From DASZKW01 sp035552775 (GTDB lineage Bacteria; Actinomycetota; Acidimicrobiia; Acidimicrobiales; Palsa-688): a DNA stretch of 64,000 bases. The notes beneath the pieces were generated by a model. It was not told where the DNA came from and did no database searches. It saw only the letters and a list, made by a program, of their open reading frames with translations. A program made the position numbers and the translations under genes. The stretch is from contig DASZKW010000068.1 in NCBI GenBank assembly GCA_035552775.1, forward strand, positions 23,859 through 87,858, in the 5' to 3' direction. How positions within the stretch are numbered: the first letter of the stretch is position 1; each line of letters opens with the position of its first letter. Below are positions 8,139 through 16,929 of this stretch, piece after piece.

Positions 8139-8849
8139 TCAGGAGGAGGCAGGCGGGGCTCCGGTCGAGGGTGCGGTGACGTCGACCCGCTCCCCGTAAT
8201 TTGTCAGGGTGACGATGTAGGTGGACTCGGTCGTGTCGGACGCGAAGGGCCCGGTCACCTCGACCTGGCGGACCTGGTGGCTCGTCGGGTCGATACCGAG
8301 AACGAGGACCACCGCCTTGGTCGTATCCACGTCGGGGAGAAGCCCGCTCACGTCGGTCCCCGGCACCGTGCCGGACACCTCTTCGAGCACCTCGCCGGCC
8401 ACCCGGTGCTCTCCGCTCGACTTGGGATCTCTGAGCCCTGTCAGGAGGCGGCTGACGCCGGTGTCGGGGTTGAGGAGCTGGGCGGGGTCGCCGAGACCGA
8501 ACTTGGCCGGGTCGGTGACCTGGTAGCGGCCGGCGAACGGCAGCTCGGCGTAAAATTTCCCCCCCACCTCGATCAGCTTGACGCTGGCGGGGAGCCCGTC
8601 CACGGCGACCTGGAAGGTGCCCCTCAGCTGGTCGGGACGGGCCAGATCACCCTGGCCACCCTGCAGCGTCGTGCCCGCCGGCGGGATGTTCTCGCTGGTC
8701 AGGTCGAAGTGGACCGCCGAGGTGCGGTTGACCACCTGGCGGGCATCGGCCAGAAGCGCCGGCGGGGAGACCGTGGCCGGCGCGGATCCGCAACCCGCCG
8801 CCAGGGCTGACGCGGCGAGGGCGGCAGCCGCTATCCGTCGTCTCACCAC
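8139..8849 (-). CDS. LprG/LppX family lipoprotein
   Basis: About 236 residues from GTG 8849 (an alternative GTG is at 8846; the open frame extends to 8921 but that part is not signal-like). The start RRRIAAAALAASALAAGC gives a clean lipoprotein signal with lipobox LAAGC. The mature part resembles LppX_LprAFG proteins: HFDLTSENIPPAGTTLQGGQGDLARP, then GTFQV and KFGLGDPAQLL..GVSRLLTGL. These fold into a hollow half-barrel that carries lipid across the envelope. It is directly upstream of the P55-like transporter in the mycobacterial gene order lprG-Rv1410c. Confidence 0.85.
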   Translation of the reverse strand: MVRRRIAAAALAASALAAGCGSAPATVSPPALLADARQVVNRTSAVHFDLTSENIPPAGTTLQGGQGDLARPDQLRGTFQVAVDGLPASVKLIEVGGKFYAELPFAGRYQVTDPAKFGLGDPAQLLNPDTGVSRLLTGLRDPKSSGEHRVAGEVLEEVSGTVPGTDVSGLLPDVDTTKAVVLVLGIDPTSHQVRQVEVTGPFASDTTESTYIVTLTNYGERVDVTAPSTGAPPASS

Positions 8850-8972
8850 GCCGACGCTACTTGGGGGAGGCGAAGGGGAAAGGGGCCTATCCGCTGCGGC
8901 CGCAGGTGCGACGAGGGGCACAGCCCAAGATAGTTAGCAAGTGGAAGGATCTCGGGCAGGCCGGCGTTCGAT

Positions 8973-10718
8973 ATGACCATGAGCGACAGGTACAAGTGGA
9001 TAGCACTGTCAAACACGACCATCGGCATCCTGATGGTCACCATCAGCGGGTCGATCACCCTCATCTCGCTGCCCGACATCTTCAGGGGCATCGACCTCAA
9101 CCCGCTGACGCCCGGCAACACGAGCTACTTCCTGTGGCTCCTCATGGGCTTCCTGCTCGTCACTTCCGTGCTGGTGGTCAGCCTCGGCCGGGTCGGTGAC
9201 ATGTACGGGCGGGTGAGGATGTACAACTTCGGCTTCGCCATCTTCACGGTGTTCTCCATCCTGCTCTCGGTGACATGGATGACCGGCGCGGCGGGCGCCC
9301 TGTGGCTCATCATCCTCCGGCTGTTCCAAGGCGTCGGGGGCGCCTTCCTCTTCGCCAACTCGAGCGCCATCATCACCGACGCCTTCCCCGAGAACGAGCG
9401 CGGCCTGGCCCTGGGGATCAACGGGGTGGCTGCCATCGGCGGGTCGTTCATCGGCCTGATAGTCGGGGGACTGCTGGCCCCGATCGAGTGGCGGCTCGTG
9501 TTCTTGGTGTCCGTGCCGTTCGGTGTGTTCGGCACCGTGTGGGCCTACCTCAAGCTGCGCGACAACGGCGTGCGCATCCCGGCCAAGATCGACTGGTGGG
9601 GCAACGTCACCTTCGCCATCGGCTTGGTCTCGTTGCTGACCGGCATCGTCTACGGCATCTCGCCCTACGGCGGTCACACCATGGGCTGGACCAATCCCGG
9701 GGTGATCGCCGCCATCGTCGGGGGGATCATGACCCTCGCCGTTTTCGCCTGGGTGGAGCGCCGCGTCGCCGACCCCATGTTCCACCTGCCCCTGTTCAAG
9801 ATACGGGCGTTCGCCGCCGGCAACCTGGCCGGGCTGCTCGCCGCCCTCGGGCGGGGAGGCCTGCAGTTCATGCTCATCATCTGGTTGCAGGGCATCTGGT
9901 TGCCCCAGCACGGCTACTCGTTCTCGTCGACGCCGCTGTGGGCCGCCATCTACATGATCCCGCTCACGGTCGGCTTCTTGATCGCCGGCCCCGTGTCGGG
10001 GTGGCTCACCGACCGCTACGGCGCCCGGCCCTTCGCCACCGGCGGGATGATCGGCTCCGCCGCCGCGTTCGCCCTGCTCGAGTTGTTGCCCATGAACTTC
10101 GGCTTTGTCTGGTTCGCCCTGCTGCTGCTGCTCATGGGCCTGTCGATGGGGCTGTTCTCCTCACCAAACCGGGCAGGGGTGATGAACAGCCTGCCGCCCG
10201 ACCAGCGCGGTGCGGGCGCCGGGATGATGACCACGTTCCAGAACGCGGCGCAGGTGCTGTCGATCGGGGTGTTCTTCACCGTCATCACCATCGGCCTGGC
10301 CGCCACCCTCCCCGGCCATCTCTACAGCGGTTTGGTGGCCCACGGCGTCCCCGCCGGCGCCGCCCGAACCGTCGCCAACGAGCCGCCGATCGGCGCCTTG
10401 TTCTCGGCCTTTCTCGGCTTCAACCCCATCCATCAACTGCTGCCGGCCTCGGTGCTCGCCCACCTCCCCGCCGGTCAGGCCGCGGTGCTGACGGGACAGT
10501 CATTCTTCCCCCGGCTCATCTCGGCGCCGTTCGCCACCGGGCTGCACTACGCCTTCGACTTCGCCGTCGCCGCATCGGTGATCGCCGCCGTGGCGTCGTG
10601 GATGCGGGGCAAGCGTTACGTCCACCCCCTGGGCGGCGAACAGAGCTCTGCCGGCGGCCGTGCCGTCGGCGAAGCGGACGCCCCCGCCGGCGAGCAGCAA
10701 TCCGTCTCAGTGGGTTGA
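8973..10718 (+). CDS. DHA2-family MFS drug transporter
   Basis: A 581-residue, about 14-helix efflux pump beginning MTMSDRYKWIALSNTTIGIL. Motif A region is LGRVGDMYGRVRMYNFGF, and motif C region is GVAAIGGSFIGLIVGGLLAP. A second GWLTDRYGARPFATGG loop divides the halves. The substrate is not predictable. It is divergent from the lprG-like gene with about 120 bases between. It ends 61 bases before cysD, so it may be co-transcribed with the sulfate genes without a functional link. Confidence 0.85.
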   Translation: MTMSDRYKWIALSNTTIGILMVTISGSITLISLPDIFRGIDLNPLTPGNTSYFLWLLMGFLLVTSVLVVSLGRVGDMYGRVRMYNFGFAIFTVFSILLSVTWMTGAAGALWLIILRLFQGVGGAFLFANSSAIITDAFPENERGLALGINGVAAIGGSFIGLIVGGLLAPIEWRLVFLVSVPFGVFGTVWAYLKLRDNGVRIPAKIDWWGNVTFAIGLVSLLTGIVYGISPYGGHTMGWTNPGVIAAIVGGIMTLAVFAWVERRVADPMFHLPLFKIRAFAAGNLAGLLAALGRGGLQFMLIIWLQGIWLPQHGYSFSSTPLWAAIYMIPLTVGFLIAGPVSGWLTDRYGARPFATGGMIGSAAAFALLELLPMNFGFVWFALLLLLMGLSMGLFSSPNRAGVMNSLPPDQRGAGAGMMTTFQNAAQVLSIGVFFTVITIGLAATLPGHLYSGLVAHGVPAGAARTVANEPPIGALFSAFLGFNPIHQLLPASVLAHLPAGQAAVLTGQSFFPRLISAPFATGLHYAFDFAVAASVIAAVASWMRGKRYVHPLGGEQSSAGGRAVGEADAPAGEQQSVSVG

Positions 10719-10779
10719 GGGCTGCGGAAGGCACGCTCCCCGTGCCCCGAGATGCGCAAGGGCGGCGGGTGCGGCCACA

Positions 10780-11709
10780 ATGGTGACCGTGACGGTCGGT
10801 TTTCTTTCCCACACCGATACCGAGCTCGACGAGCTCGAGTATGAGTCGATCTTCATCTTCCGGGAGGTGGTGGCCAGCCTCGAGCGCCCCGCTTTGTTGT
10901 TCTCAGGCGGGAAGGACTCGATCACCATGCTGCGCCTCGCCGAGAAGGCGTTCCGCCCGGCGCGCATCCCGTTCCCGATCGTGCACATCGACACGGGGCA
11001 CAACTTCACCGAGGTCATCGAGTTCCGGGACCGCCGGGTGGCCGAGCTCGGGGTGAGCCTGGTGGTGGGGTCGGTGCAGGAGTCGATCGACCAGGGCCGG
11101 GTGAGCGAGGAGACGGGCCCCAAGGCCAGCCGCAACCGCCTCCAGAGCGTGACCCTGCTCGACACCATCGCCGCCCACGGCTACGAGGCGGTCTTCGGGG
11201 GGGGACGGCGCGACGAGGACAAGGCGCGGGCCAAGGAGCGCATCTTCAGCTTCCGGGACGACTTCGGCCAGTGGGACCCGAAAAACCAGCGCCCCGAGCT
11301 GTGGAACCTCTACAACGGGCGCCACCGCAGCGGTGAGCACATCCGGGTCTTCCCGATCAGCAACTGGACCGAGCTCGACATCTGGAACTACGTCAAGAGG
11401 GAGTCATTGGAGCTGCCCTCGATCTACTTCGCCCATCACCGCCAGGTCTTCCTGCGCGACAACATGTGGCTGGCGGTCACCCCGCACATGACAGTTCTCG
11501 ACGGCGAGGAGCCCGAGGAGCGGTTGGTGCGCTTCCGCACCGTCGGCGACGCCTCGTGCACCGGTGCGGTGGAGTCGGCGGCGGCCACCATCGACCAGGT
11601 CATAGCCGAGGTGGCGGCCAGCCGGGTGACCGAGCGCGGCGCCACGCGCGCCGACGACCGGTTCAACGAGGCAGCCATGGAGGACCGCAAGAAGGAGGGC
11701 TACTTCTAG
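10780..11709 (+). CDS. cysD: sulfate adenylyltransferase subunit 2
   Basis: Catalytic subunit of ATP sulfurylase, which makes adenosine 5'-phosphosulfate from ATP and sulfate. The PP-loop SGGKDS lies near residues 43-48, followed by HIDTGHNF and GGRRDEDKARAKERIFSFRD, FPISNWTELDIWNY, and the DRFNEAAMEDRKKEGYF C-terminus typical of CysD. ATG 10780 is chosen because the open frame before it lacks similarity to the family. It heads cysD-cysN-cysC, with 2 bases between cysD and cysN. Confidence 0.97.
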   Translation: MVTVTVGFLSHTDTELDELEYESIFIFREVVASLERPALLFSGGKDSITMLRLAEKAFRPARIPFPIVHIDTGHNFTEVIEFRDRRVAELGVSLVVGSVQESIDQGRVSEETGPKASRNRLQSVTLLDTIAAHGYEAVFGGGRRDEDKARAKERIFSFRDDFGQWDPKNQRPELWNLYNGRHRSGEHIRVFPISNWTELDIWNYVKRESLELPSIYFAHHRQVFLRDNMWLAVTPHMTVLDGEEPEERLVRFRTVGDASCTGAVESAAATIDQVIAEVAASRVTERGATRADDRFNEAAMEDRKKEGYF

Positions 11710-11711
11710 GC

Positions 11712-12965
11712 ATGGCGATGCTCCGTTTCGCCACCGCCGGCTCCGTCGACGACGGCAAGTCGACGCTCATAGGGCGCCTCCTGCTCGACTCCAAGCAGAT
11801 CTTTGAGGACCAGTTGGAGGCCGTCGAGCGGACCAGCGCAGCCAGGGGCTTCGACTACACCAACCTGGCGCTGCTCACCGACGGCCTGCGCGCCGAGCGG
11901 GAGCAGGGCATCACCATCGACGTGGCCTACCGCTACTTCGCCACACCGCGGCGCAAGTTCATCATCGCCGACACACCCGGCCACGTTCAGTACACCCGGA
12001 ACATGGTGACGGGGGCGTCAAACGCCCACCTGGCGCTGGTGCTCATCGACGCCCGCAAGGGGATGACCGAGCAGTCCCACCGCCACGCGGTGATCGCCTC
12101 GCTGCTCCAGGTGAGACATGTCGTCGTCTGCGTCAACAAGATGGACCTGGTCGACTTCGCCGAGGACGCCTTCGAGCGGGTCCGCGACGCATTCACCGCC
12201 TTCGCCGCCAAGCTCGAGGTCACCGACGTCACGTTCGTGCCCATCTCCGCCCTCCACGGCGACAACGTCACCAGCCACTCACCGAACACCCCGTGGTACG
12301 GCGGCCCGACGCTGCTGTGGCACCTGGAGAACGTTTACATCGGCTCGGACCGCAACCTCATCGACCCCCGGTTCCCGGTTCAGTATGTCATCCGTCCCAT
12401 GTCCTACGAACACCATGACTACCGGGGCTACGCCGGCGAGGTGGCGGGCGGCGCCTTCCGCGCCGGCGACGAGGTGCTGGTCCTGCCGTCGGGGTTCACC
12501 ACCACCGTCTCGGCGGTGGAGGTCGCCGGCGAGGCGGTGCCCGAAGCGGTACCGCCGATGAGCGCCACCCTTCGCCTGACCGAGGAGATCGACGTTGGCC
12601 GGGGCGACATGATCTGCCGGGTGTCCAACGCCCCCAGCGTGGCCCAGGACGTGGAGGCCATGGTGTGCTGGTTCGACGAGAAGCCGCTCGTGGAACGGGC
12701 CCGCTTCGAGATCCGCCACACCACCCGCACGTCCCGCGCCTTTGTGACCAAGCTGCACTACCGCCTCGACGTCAACACCTTGCACCGAGACGACGACGCC
12801 GGGCGCCTGGAGCTCAACGACGTCGGGCGGATCACCCTTCGCAGCGCGCAGCCCCTGATGTTCGACCCCTATCGTCGCAACCGGCGCACGGGCAGTTTCA
12901 TCCTGGTCGACGAGGCCACCAACGCCACGGTGGGGGCGGGGATGATCATGGGCGAAGCCGAGTGA
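11712..12965 (+). CDS. cysN: sulfate adenylyltransferase subunit 1 (GTPase)
   Basis: A 417-residue EF-Tu-like GTPase that drives APS synthesis by CysD. G1 is AGSVDDGKST (residues 9-18), G3 DTPGH near 87 and G4 NKMD near 142, followed by two beta-barrel domains. There is no fused CysC domain; APS kinase is a separate gene that overlaps the stop by 4 bases (GTGA). Confidence 0.97.
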   Translation: MAMLRFATAGSVDDGKSTLIGRLLLDSKQIFEDQLEAVERTSAARGFDYTNLALLTDGLRAEREQGITIDVAYRYFATPRRKFIIADTPGHVQYTRNMVTGASNAHLALVLIDARKGMTEQSHRHAVIASLLQVRHVVVCVNKMDLVDFAEDAFERVRDAFTAFAAKLEVTDVTFVPISALHGDNVTSHSPNTPWYGGPTLLWHLENVYIGSDRNLIDPRFPVQYVIRPMSYEHHDYRGYAGEVAGGAFRAGDEVLVLPSGFTTTVSAVEVAGEAVPEAVPPMSATLRLTEEIDVGRGDMICRVSNAPSVAQDVEAMVCWFDEKPLVERARFEIRHTTRTSRAFVTKLHYRLDVNTLHRDDDAGRLELNDVGRITLRSAQPLMFDPYRRNRRTGSFILVDEATNATVGAGMIMGEAE

Positions 12966-13678
12966 GTGCCGGCGTTTCGCCGGGGGTGGGGGCGCCGTCC
13001 GGGGTGGGCGTTTCGCAGGGGCTGGGCGTTTCGCCGGAGGCGGGGGCGCCGAGCGGGGTGGGGGCGCCGTCCGGGGTTGGCGTTTCGCCGGGGGTGGTGT
13101 GGCACCCTTCGTCGGTGGCGCGGTCCGAGCGGTGGGCGGCGTCACGTCTGGGCGGGGTGACGGTTTGGTTCACCGGATTGTCGGGGTCGGGCAAGTCGAC
13201 GATCGCCGACCGGCTGGGGCGCCTCCTGGTCGCCTCGGGTCGGGCGTGCTACCTGCTCGATGGGGACAACCTGCGTCACGGCCTCAACGGCGACCTCGGC
13301 TTCGACTCCACCAGCCGGACCGAGAACGTCCGCCGCACGGGCGAGGTCGCCGCCCTCATGGCCGACGCCGGCATCGCCGTGCTGGTGCCGGTCATCAGCC
13401 CCTACCGGGCCGGCCGCCTCGCCGTGCGCCAGCTCCACGCTGCCGCCGGCCTGGCGTTCGTGGAGGTCTACGTCGACACGCCCCTCGCGGTGTGCGAGAC
13501 CCGCGACCCCAAGGGGCTCTATCGCCGGGCCCGTGCCGGCGAGTTGAGCGGTTTCACCGGGATCGACGACCCTTACGAGGTGCCCGAGCATCCGGACCTG
13601 GTGCTGCGACCAGACGCCCCGCCCGACCAGCTGGCGGCACGGGTGGCAGCGGCGGTGGAGGCCCTCGCCGGCCATTAG
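12962..13678 (+). CDS. cysC: adenylylsulfate kinase with repetitive N-terminal extension
   Basis: APS kinase, forming PAPS. The kinase domain starts near residue 45 and shows TVWFTGLSGSGKST (P-loop near residue 72), DGDNLRHGLNGDLGF and RTENVRRTGEVA. GTG 12962 overlaps the cysN stop; from there the first 45 residues are a Gly/Val/Ser/Pro linker of imperfect GVSPGVGAPS units not seen in ordinary CysC. The next potential starts lie inside the repeats. The linker may tether CysC to CysN, may be a slippage product, or the real start may be further in, near HPSSVARSERW. Confidence 0.93.
   Translation: MSAGVSPGVGAPSGVGVSQGLGVSPEAGAPSGVGAPSGVGVSPGVVWHPSSVARSERWAASRLGGVTVWFTGLSGSGKSTIADRLGRLLVASGRACYLLDGDNLRHGLNGDLGFDSTSRTENVRRTGEVAALMADAGIAVLVPVISPYRAGRLAVRQLHAAAGLAFVEVYVDTPLAVCETRDPKGLYRRARAGELSGFTGIDDPYEVPEHPDLVLRPDAPPDQLAARVAAAVEALAGH
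12966..13098 (+). repeat. in-frame short tandem repeats at the 5' end of cysC
   Basis: Imperfect units built from GGCGTTTCGCCGGGGGTGG and GGGGGCGCCGTCCGGGGTG alternate about seven times. They are coding in the cysC frame as GVS-PGV-GAPS modules. Period is variable, consistent with slippage expansion. Confidence 0.75.
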
Positions 13679-13694
13679 GACGTGAGGCCATTGC

Positions 13695-13713
13695 ATTTGG
13701 TACAACACCAAAT
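13695..13713. terminator. hairpin between convergent genes
   Basis: ATTTGGT and ACCAAAT form a 7-bp stem around a 5-base loop. It sits 17 bases after the cysC stop and 20 bases before the stop of the convergent membrane-protein gene. No T-tract follows, so terminator function is tentative. Confidence 0.4.
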
Positions 13714-13732
13714 CGGACTCGGTCGATCCCGC

Positions 13733-14644
13733 TCATCCCACCCCGGGCGTCGAGGTGGTTGTCGTGGTGGCTGTCGTGGACAGCGTCGTGGTCGTCGTAG
13801 TTTCCGGCGCCGTCGTGGCCGTGGAGGCACTAGGGACTGCCGTGGTCGATGACTTCGGTGCGAGCGACGTCGCGTTCGTGGTGGAGGTGGTGGTCGATGG
13901 CAGCGTCGAGGTGGTGGGCCCTGTCGGGGACGGCGGGGGGTTGGGCGAACTGCTGGGTGACGACGGGTTCAGGCTGATCCCCCCGGAGTCGTTGCTATTG
14001 CCGACCACATGGGCGAGAGGCGAGCCCACCAACAGCTCGATGACGGTGATGGTGCCGATGGCGAGCAGAAAGACGGTGGCCAGGCCGGCGAGCACTTGCC
14101 ACCGACCCACCCTGCGCCATCCGGTGATCGTGTGGCCGGCGATCACCGTGTGCTCGCGCTGATCGCCGGTTGCCCGCAGGGTGGTCGGCGCCGGCTCCTG
14201 CGCCGTGGCCGGCTCCTGCGTGGTGGCCGGCTCCTGCGCCGTGGCCGGCTCCTGCGCCGGCTCGGGCTCCGGTTCCGGTGGCCTCACCCCTACGGGGTGG
14301 CGGAGAGCGTCAGTGGGAGCGACAGCCTCCATGCGGGCGGCGGCTGATTCCTGGGTGACAGCGTGGGCGACCGAAGCCCGCATCTGCGCCAGCTGGGCTC
14401 GGGTGCGGCGGATCCCCGTGGCGTACAGGGCGCTCGCCGTGGTCGCCACGATGCTGACCAGCGCCGTGCCGATGATGGTGCCGGCCACCCCGAAGTAGGA
14501 GGCCACCACCGCAGCCGACACAGAGGCGAGCGCGGACGCCGCCACCTGGGCCGGGCTGAGGCCGATCCTCGGTTGCTCCGCCCTGTGCAGCGCCTCCGTC
14601 TTGTCGCCCGCCGGCGACTGGGACGTGGTGGTTGGGTCGCTCAT
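13733..14644 (-). CDS. two-helix membrane protein with Thr/Ser-rich extracellular tail
   Basis: A 303-residue protein of unknown function. The N-terminal cytoplasmic part is followed by a hydrophobic hairpin near residues 28-70 (ALASVSAAVVASYFGVAGTI and IGTALVSIVATTASALYATG), a Pro/Glu/Ala repeat (EPATAQEPATTQEPATAQEP, near 125-150), another helix WQVLAGLATVFLLAIGTITV near 180-205, and a long Thr/Ser/Pro tail such as a cell-wall-spanning stalk. The Thr tail is the kind often O-glycosylated in actinobacteria. No domain is recognised. It is convergent with cysC. Confidence 0.7.
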   Translation of the reverse strand: MSDPTTTSQSPAGDKTEALHRAEQPRIGLSPAQVAASALASVSAAVVASYFGVAGTIIGTALVSIVATTASALYATGIRRTRAQLAQMRASVAHAVTQESAAARMEAVAPTDALRHPVGVRPPEPEPEPAQEPATAQEPATTQEPATAQEPAPTTLRATGDQREHTVIAGHTITGWRRVGRWQVLAGLATVFLLAIGTITVIELLVGSPLAHVVGNSNDSGGISLNPSSPSSSPNPPPSPTGPTTSTLPSTTTSTTNATSLAPKSSTTAVPSASTATTAPETTTTTTLSTTATTTTTSTPGVG

Positions 14645-14729
14645 CTCTTGGCGTGCTCGGCGCCCCCGTCGTCGTACACCCTACCGGCCCTCAACCCGGG
14701 GGCAAGGCGCATCCACGGCGCGGAAGACG

Positions 14730-14777
14730 CCGGACTGGGCGGAGTTGACGCGGTCTTCGAAGCCAAGTCCAGTCCGG
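14730..14777. repeat. 9-bp inverted repeat
   Basis: CCGGACTGG at 14730-14738 is the perfect reverse complement of CCAGTCCGG at 14769-14777, with 30 bases between. It sits downstream of the decayed gene and could be its old terminator or an element end. Confidence 0.4.
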
Positions 14778-14811
14778 GTCTGTACCGATCAGCCGGTTGT
14801 CGCAGCGATCC

Positions 14812-15140
14812 TCAGCCGATGGCGACCACCGGCTTGTTGAGGTGGTGGCCGCGCTCGGAGCCGTAGAACGGTGCGTTGCCGTAGGTGAAGATACCGCCGT
14901 CGGAAGCCACTTCTCGGTAGCCGCCGAGGTTGGGGCCGATCTAACCAGCGCTGACCGTGTCGGAGACGCGGATGACCTGGCCGCTCAACCCCGACGGTAC
15001 GTTGGGGTCGCCGCTGCCCTGGATGATGCCCAGGTTGGACATGTACATGGAGCCGTCCTTGGCCACGGCCAGGCGCCAGCGGTACAACCCGAAAGTCAAT
15101 TCCTCGAATGCCGAAACGGCCCCGGCGTACGTCGTACAGA
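14812..15140 (-). pseudogene. remnant of a GYWLV-repeat secreted protein
   Basis: Read on the minus strand, 14938-14812 gives a piece with GGYREVASDGGIFTYGNA and PFYGSERGHHLNKPVV, closely matching the repeats at the start of the large RHS protein at 25504-32091 (DGGVFTFGDAGFHGSEG..HLNKPVVGI). A TAG at 14943-14941 directly precedes it in the same frame. Upstream of that stop the frame reads YRWRLAVAKDGSMYMSNL then SGLSGQVIRVSDTVSAG, the tail of a different propeller-like protein. No start or signal peptide is seen. I read this as two fused 3' fragments, a relic of deletion. Confidence 0.65.
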
Positions 15141-15163
15141 GAGGGTTTAGGGGACAATGGGGC

Positions 15164-15754
15164 ATGGCCAGCGCCCTTTTGATCGTCGACGTGCAACGGG
15201 ATTTCTGCGAAGGAGGCAGCCTCGCTGTCGCCGGGGGCGCCCGGGTCGCCGGCGCCATAAGCGACCTCGTCGCCCGCCGGCCTGGCGGCTGGGACCTGGT
15301 GGTCGCCACCCGGGACTGGCACGACGACCCCGGCGACCACTTTGCCCCCGACGGCTCCGCCCCCGACTACCGCGCCACGTGGCCGGTGCATTGCCGGGCC
15401 GGCAGCGTCGGCGCCGAATTCCACCCTGCCCTGCGACTTCCAGCCGGCACCGTCGTGGTGTCCAAGGGCGCCCACGCCGCCGCATTCAGCGGGTTCGAGG
15501 GACTCGACGCCGCCGGCCGCCCGCTCGCCGCCGTAATATCCGCCGCCGGCGTCGACAGCGTCGACGTGGCCGGGCTCGCCACCAGCTACTGCGTCCGGGC
15601 GACGGCGGCCGACGCCGTACGAGCCGGCCTGCGGACCCGGCTATTCACCGACCTGTGCGCGGACGTCGATCCCGCCCAAACTCCTGCCACCCTCGACGAG
15701 CTTGGCGCTGGCGGGGTGGAGCTCGCGACCTCGGGGGAGGTGGCGGCGCCCTAG
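15164..15754 (+). CDS. pncA: nicotinamidase
   Basis: A 196-residue isochorismatase-fold amidase converting nicotinamide to nicotinate for NAD salvage. Catalytic Asp is in LLIVDVQRDF, Lys in VVSKG, and Cys in ATSYCVRATA. The metal site is TRDWH..DHF. ATG 15164 is chosen because the family begins right at ALLIVDVQ. The gene stands alone, divergent from the decayed repeat gene. Confidence 0.93.
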   Translation: MASALLIVDVQRDFCEGGSLAVAGGARVAGAISDLVARRPGGWDLVVATRDWHDDPGDHFAPDGSAPDYRATWPVHCRAGSVGAEFHPALRLPAGTVVVSKGAHAAAFSGFEGLDAAGRPLAAVISAAGVDSVDVAGLATSYCVRATAADAVRAGLRTRLFTDLCADVDPAQTPATLDELGAGGVELATSGEVAAP

Positions 15755-15790
15755 GCTGCAGACCGTGGGGACGATGAGGAAGGGAGTGCC

Positions 15791-16906
15791 ATGCGCACGA
15801 AGGCCGCGATCCTTTGGGAGTTAGGCAAGGAATGGAGCGTCGAGGAGATCGACCTCGACGCTCCCAAGCAGGGCGAAGTCCTCGTCCGCTTGGCCGCCTC
15901 GGGCCTGTGTCACTCCGATGAGCACCTCGTCACCGGTGACCTACCATTCGAGTTGCCCATCATCGGAGGTCACGAGGGCGCAGGCGTCGTCGAGGAGGCG
16001 GGCCCGGGAGTGACGGGGCTTGCGGAGGGCGACCGCGTGGTCTTCGGCTTCATCCCCGCGTGCGGGCGCTGCCCGTCCTGCTCGACCGGCCACCAGAACC
16101 TGTGCGATCTGGGCATGCTCCTCGCCGGGGGTAAGCAGGCCGGCGACGGCACGTCACGCCACCACTCCGGGGGCAAGGACCTGAATCTGATGTGCCTGCT
16201 CGGCACCTTCGCCCACCACACGGTGGTCAACGAGGCGAGCTGCATCAAGCTCGAAGACGACGTGCCTCTTGACCGGGCGTGCCTGCTCGGCTGCGGCGTG
16301 GTCACCGGCTGGGGGTCGGCCGTATACGCGGCCGAGGTGACCCCCGGGGACACCGTAGCCGTCGTAGGCGTGGGCGGCATCGGCGCCAACGCCGTTCAAG
16401 GGGCCCGCTTGGCCGGCGCGCAGCGCATCATCGCCATCGACCCGATCGAGAGCAAGCGCACCAGGGCCGAGGGCTTAGGGGCCACCCACACCGCCCCGTC
16501 ACTGGAAGAGGCCCTTCCCCTCATCGGGGACCTAACCCTTGGGCGCATGGCCAACAAGGTGATCATGTCCATGGGTGTGGGCGACGGCCAACTCCTCGCC
16601 GGCGCCCTGGCCATCACCGCCAAGCGTGGCCGGGTGGTGATCACCAACATCCATCCGTTCATGGAGATGACCGCCGCGGTGAGCCTGCTCGACCTGACGC
16701 TGATGGAGAAGCAGGTGGTCGGCTCGTTGTTCGGCTCGGCCAACCCGCGCGCCGACATCCCCAAGTTGATCGGCCTGTGGAAGGCGGGTCAGCTCGACAT
16801 AGACAGCCTTGTCACCCAGACCTACACCCTCGACCAGGTCAATACGGGTTACGAGGACATGCGTTCGGGTGACAACATCCGCGGCGTCATGGTTTACGAC
16901 CAATAG
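15791..16906 (+). CDS. NDMA-dependent (mycofactocin-type) zinc alcohol dehydrogenase
   Basis: A 371-residue MDR-superfamily enzyme. Catalytic zinc ligands lie in GLCHSDEH and GGHEGAG, structural zinc in CGRCPSCSTGHQNLC, and the dinucleotide fold is VVGVGGIGANAVQGA. The long GMLLAGGKQAGDGTSRH insert and GCGVVTGWGSAV are marks of the NDMA-dependent subfamily, whose NAD is held permanently and recycled through mycofactocin. SD GGAAGGGAG precedes the ATG. It is followed 23 bases later by an acyl-CoA ligase, suggesting an alcohol-aldehyde-acid-CoA route; the substrate is not known. Confidence 0.92.
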   Translation: MRTKAAILWELGKEWSVEEIDLDAPKQGEVLVRLAASGLCHSDEHLVTGDLPFELPIIGGHEGAGVVEEAGPGVTGLAEGDRVVFGFIPACGRCPSCSTGHQNLCDLGMLLAGGKQAGDGTSRHHSGGKDLNLMCLLGTFAHHTVVNEASCIKLEDDVPLDRACLLGCGVVTGWGSAVYAAEVTPGDTVAVVGVGGIGANAVQGARLAGAQRIIAIDPIESKRTRAEGLGATHTAPSLEEALPLIGDLTLGRMANKVIMSMGVGDGQLLAGALAITAKRGRVVITNIHPFMEMTAAVSLLDLTLMEKQVVGSLFGSANPRADIPKLIGLWKAGQLDIDSLVTQTYTLDQVNTGYEDMRSGDNIRGVMVYDQ

Positions 16907-16929
16907 GCAGTCCGTCGGTGAAAAGCACC

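Noticed and set aside
10719..10779. SAM or cysteine-type riboswitch before cysD
   Set aside because: Only 61 bases lie between the MFS stop and cysD and no recognisable aptamer is present.
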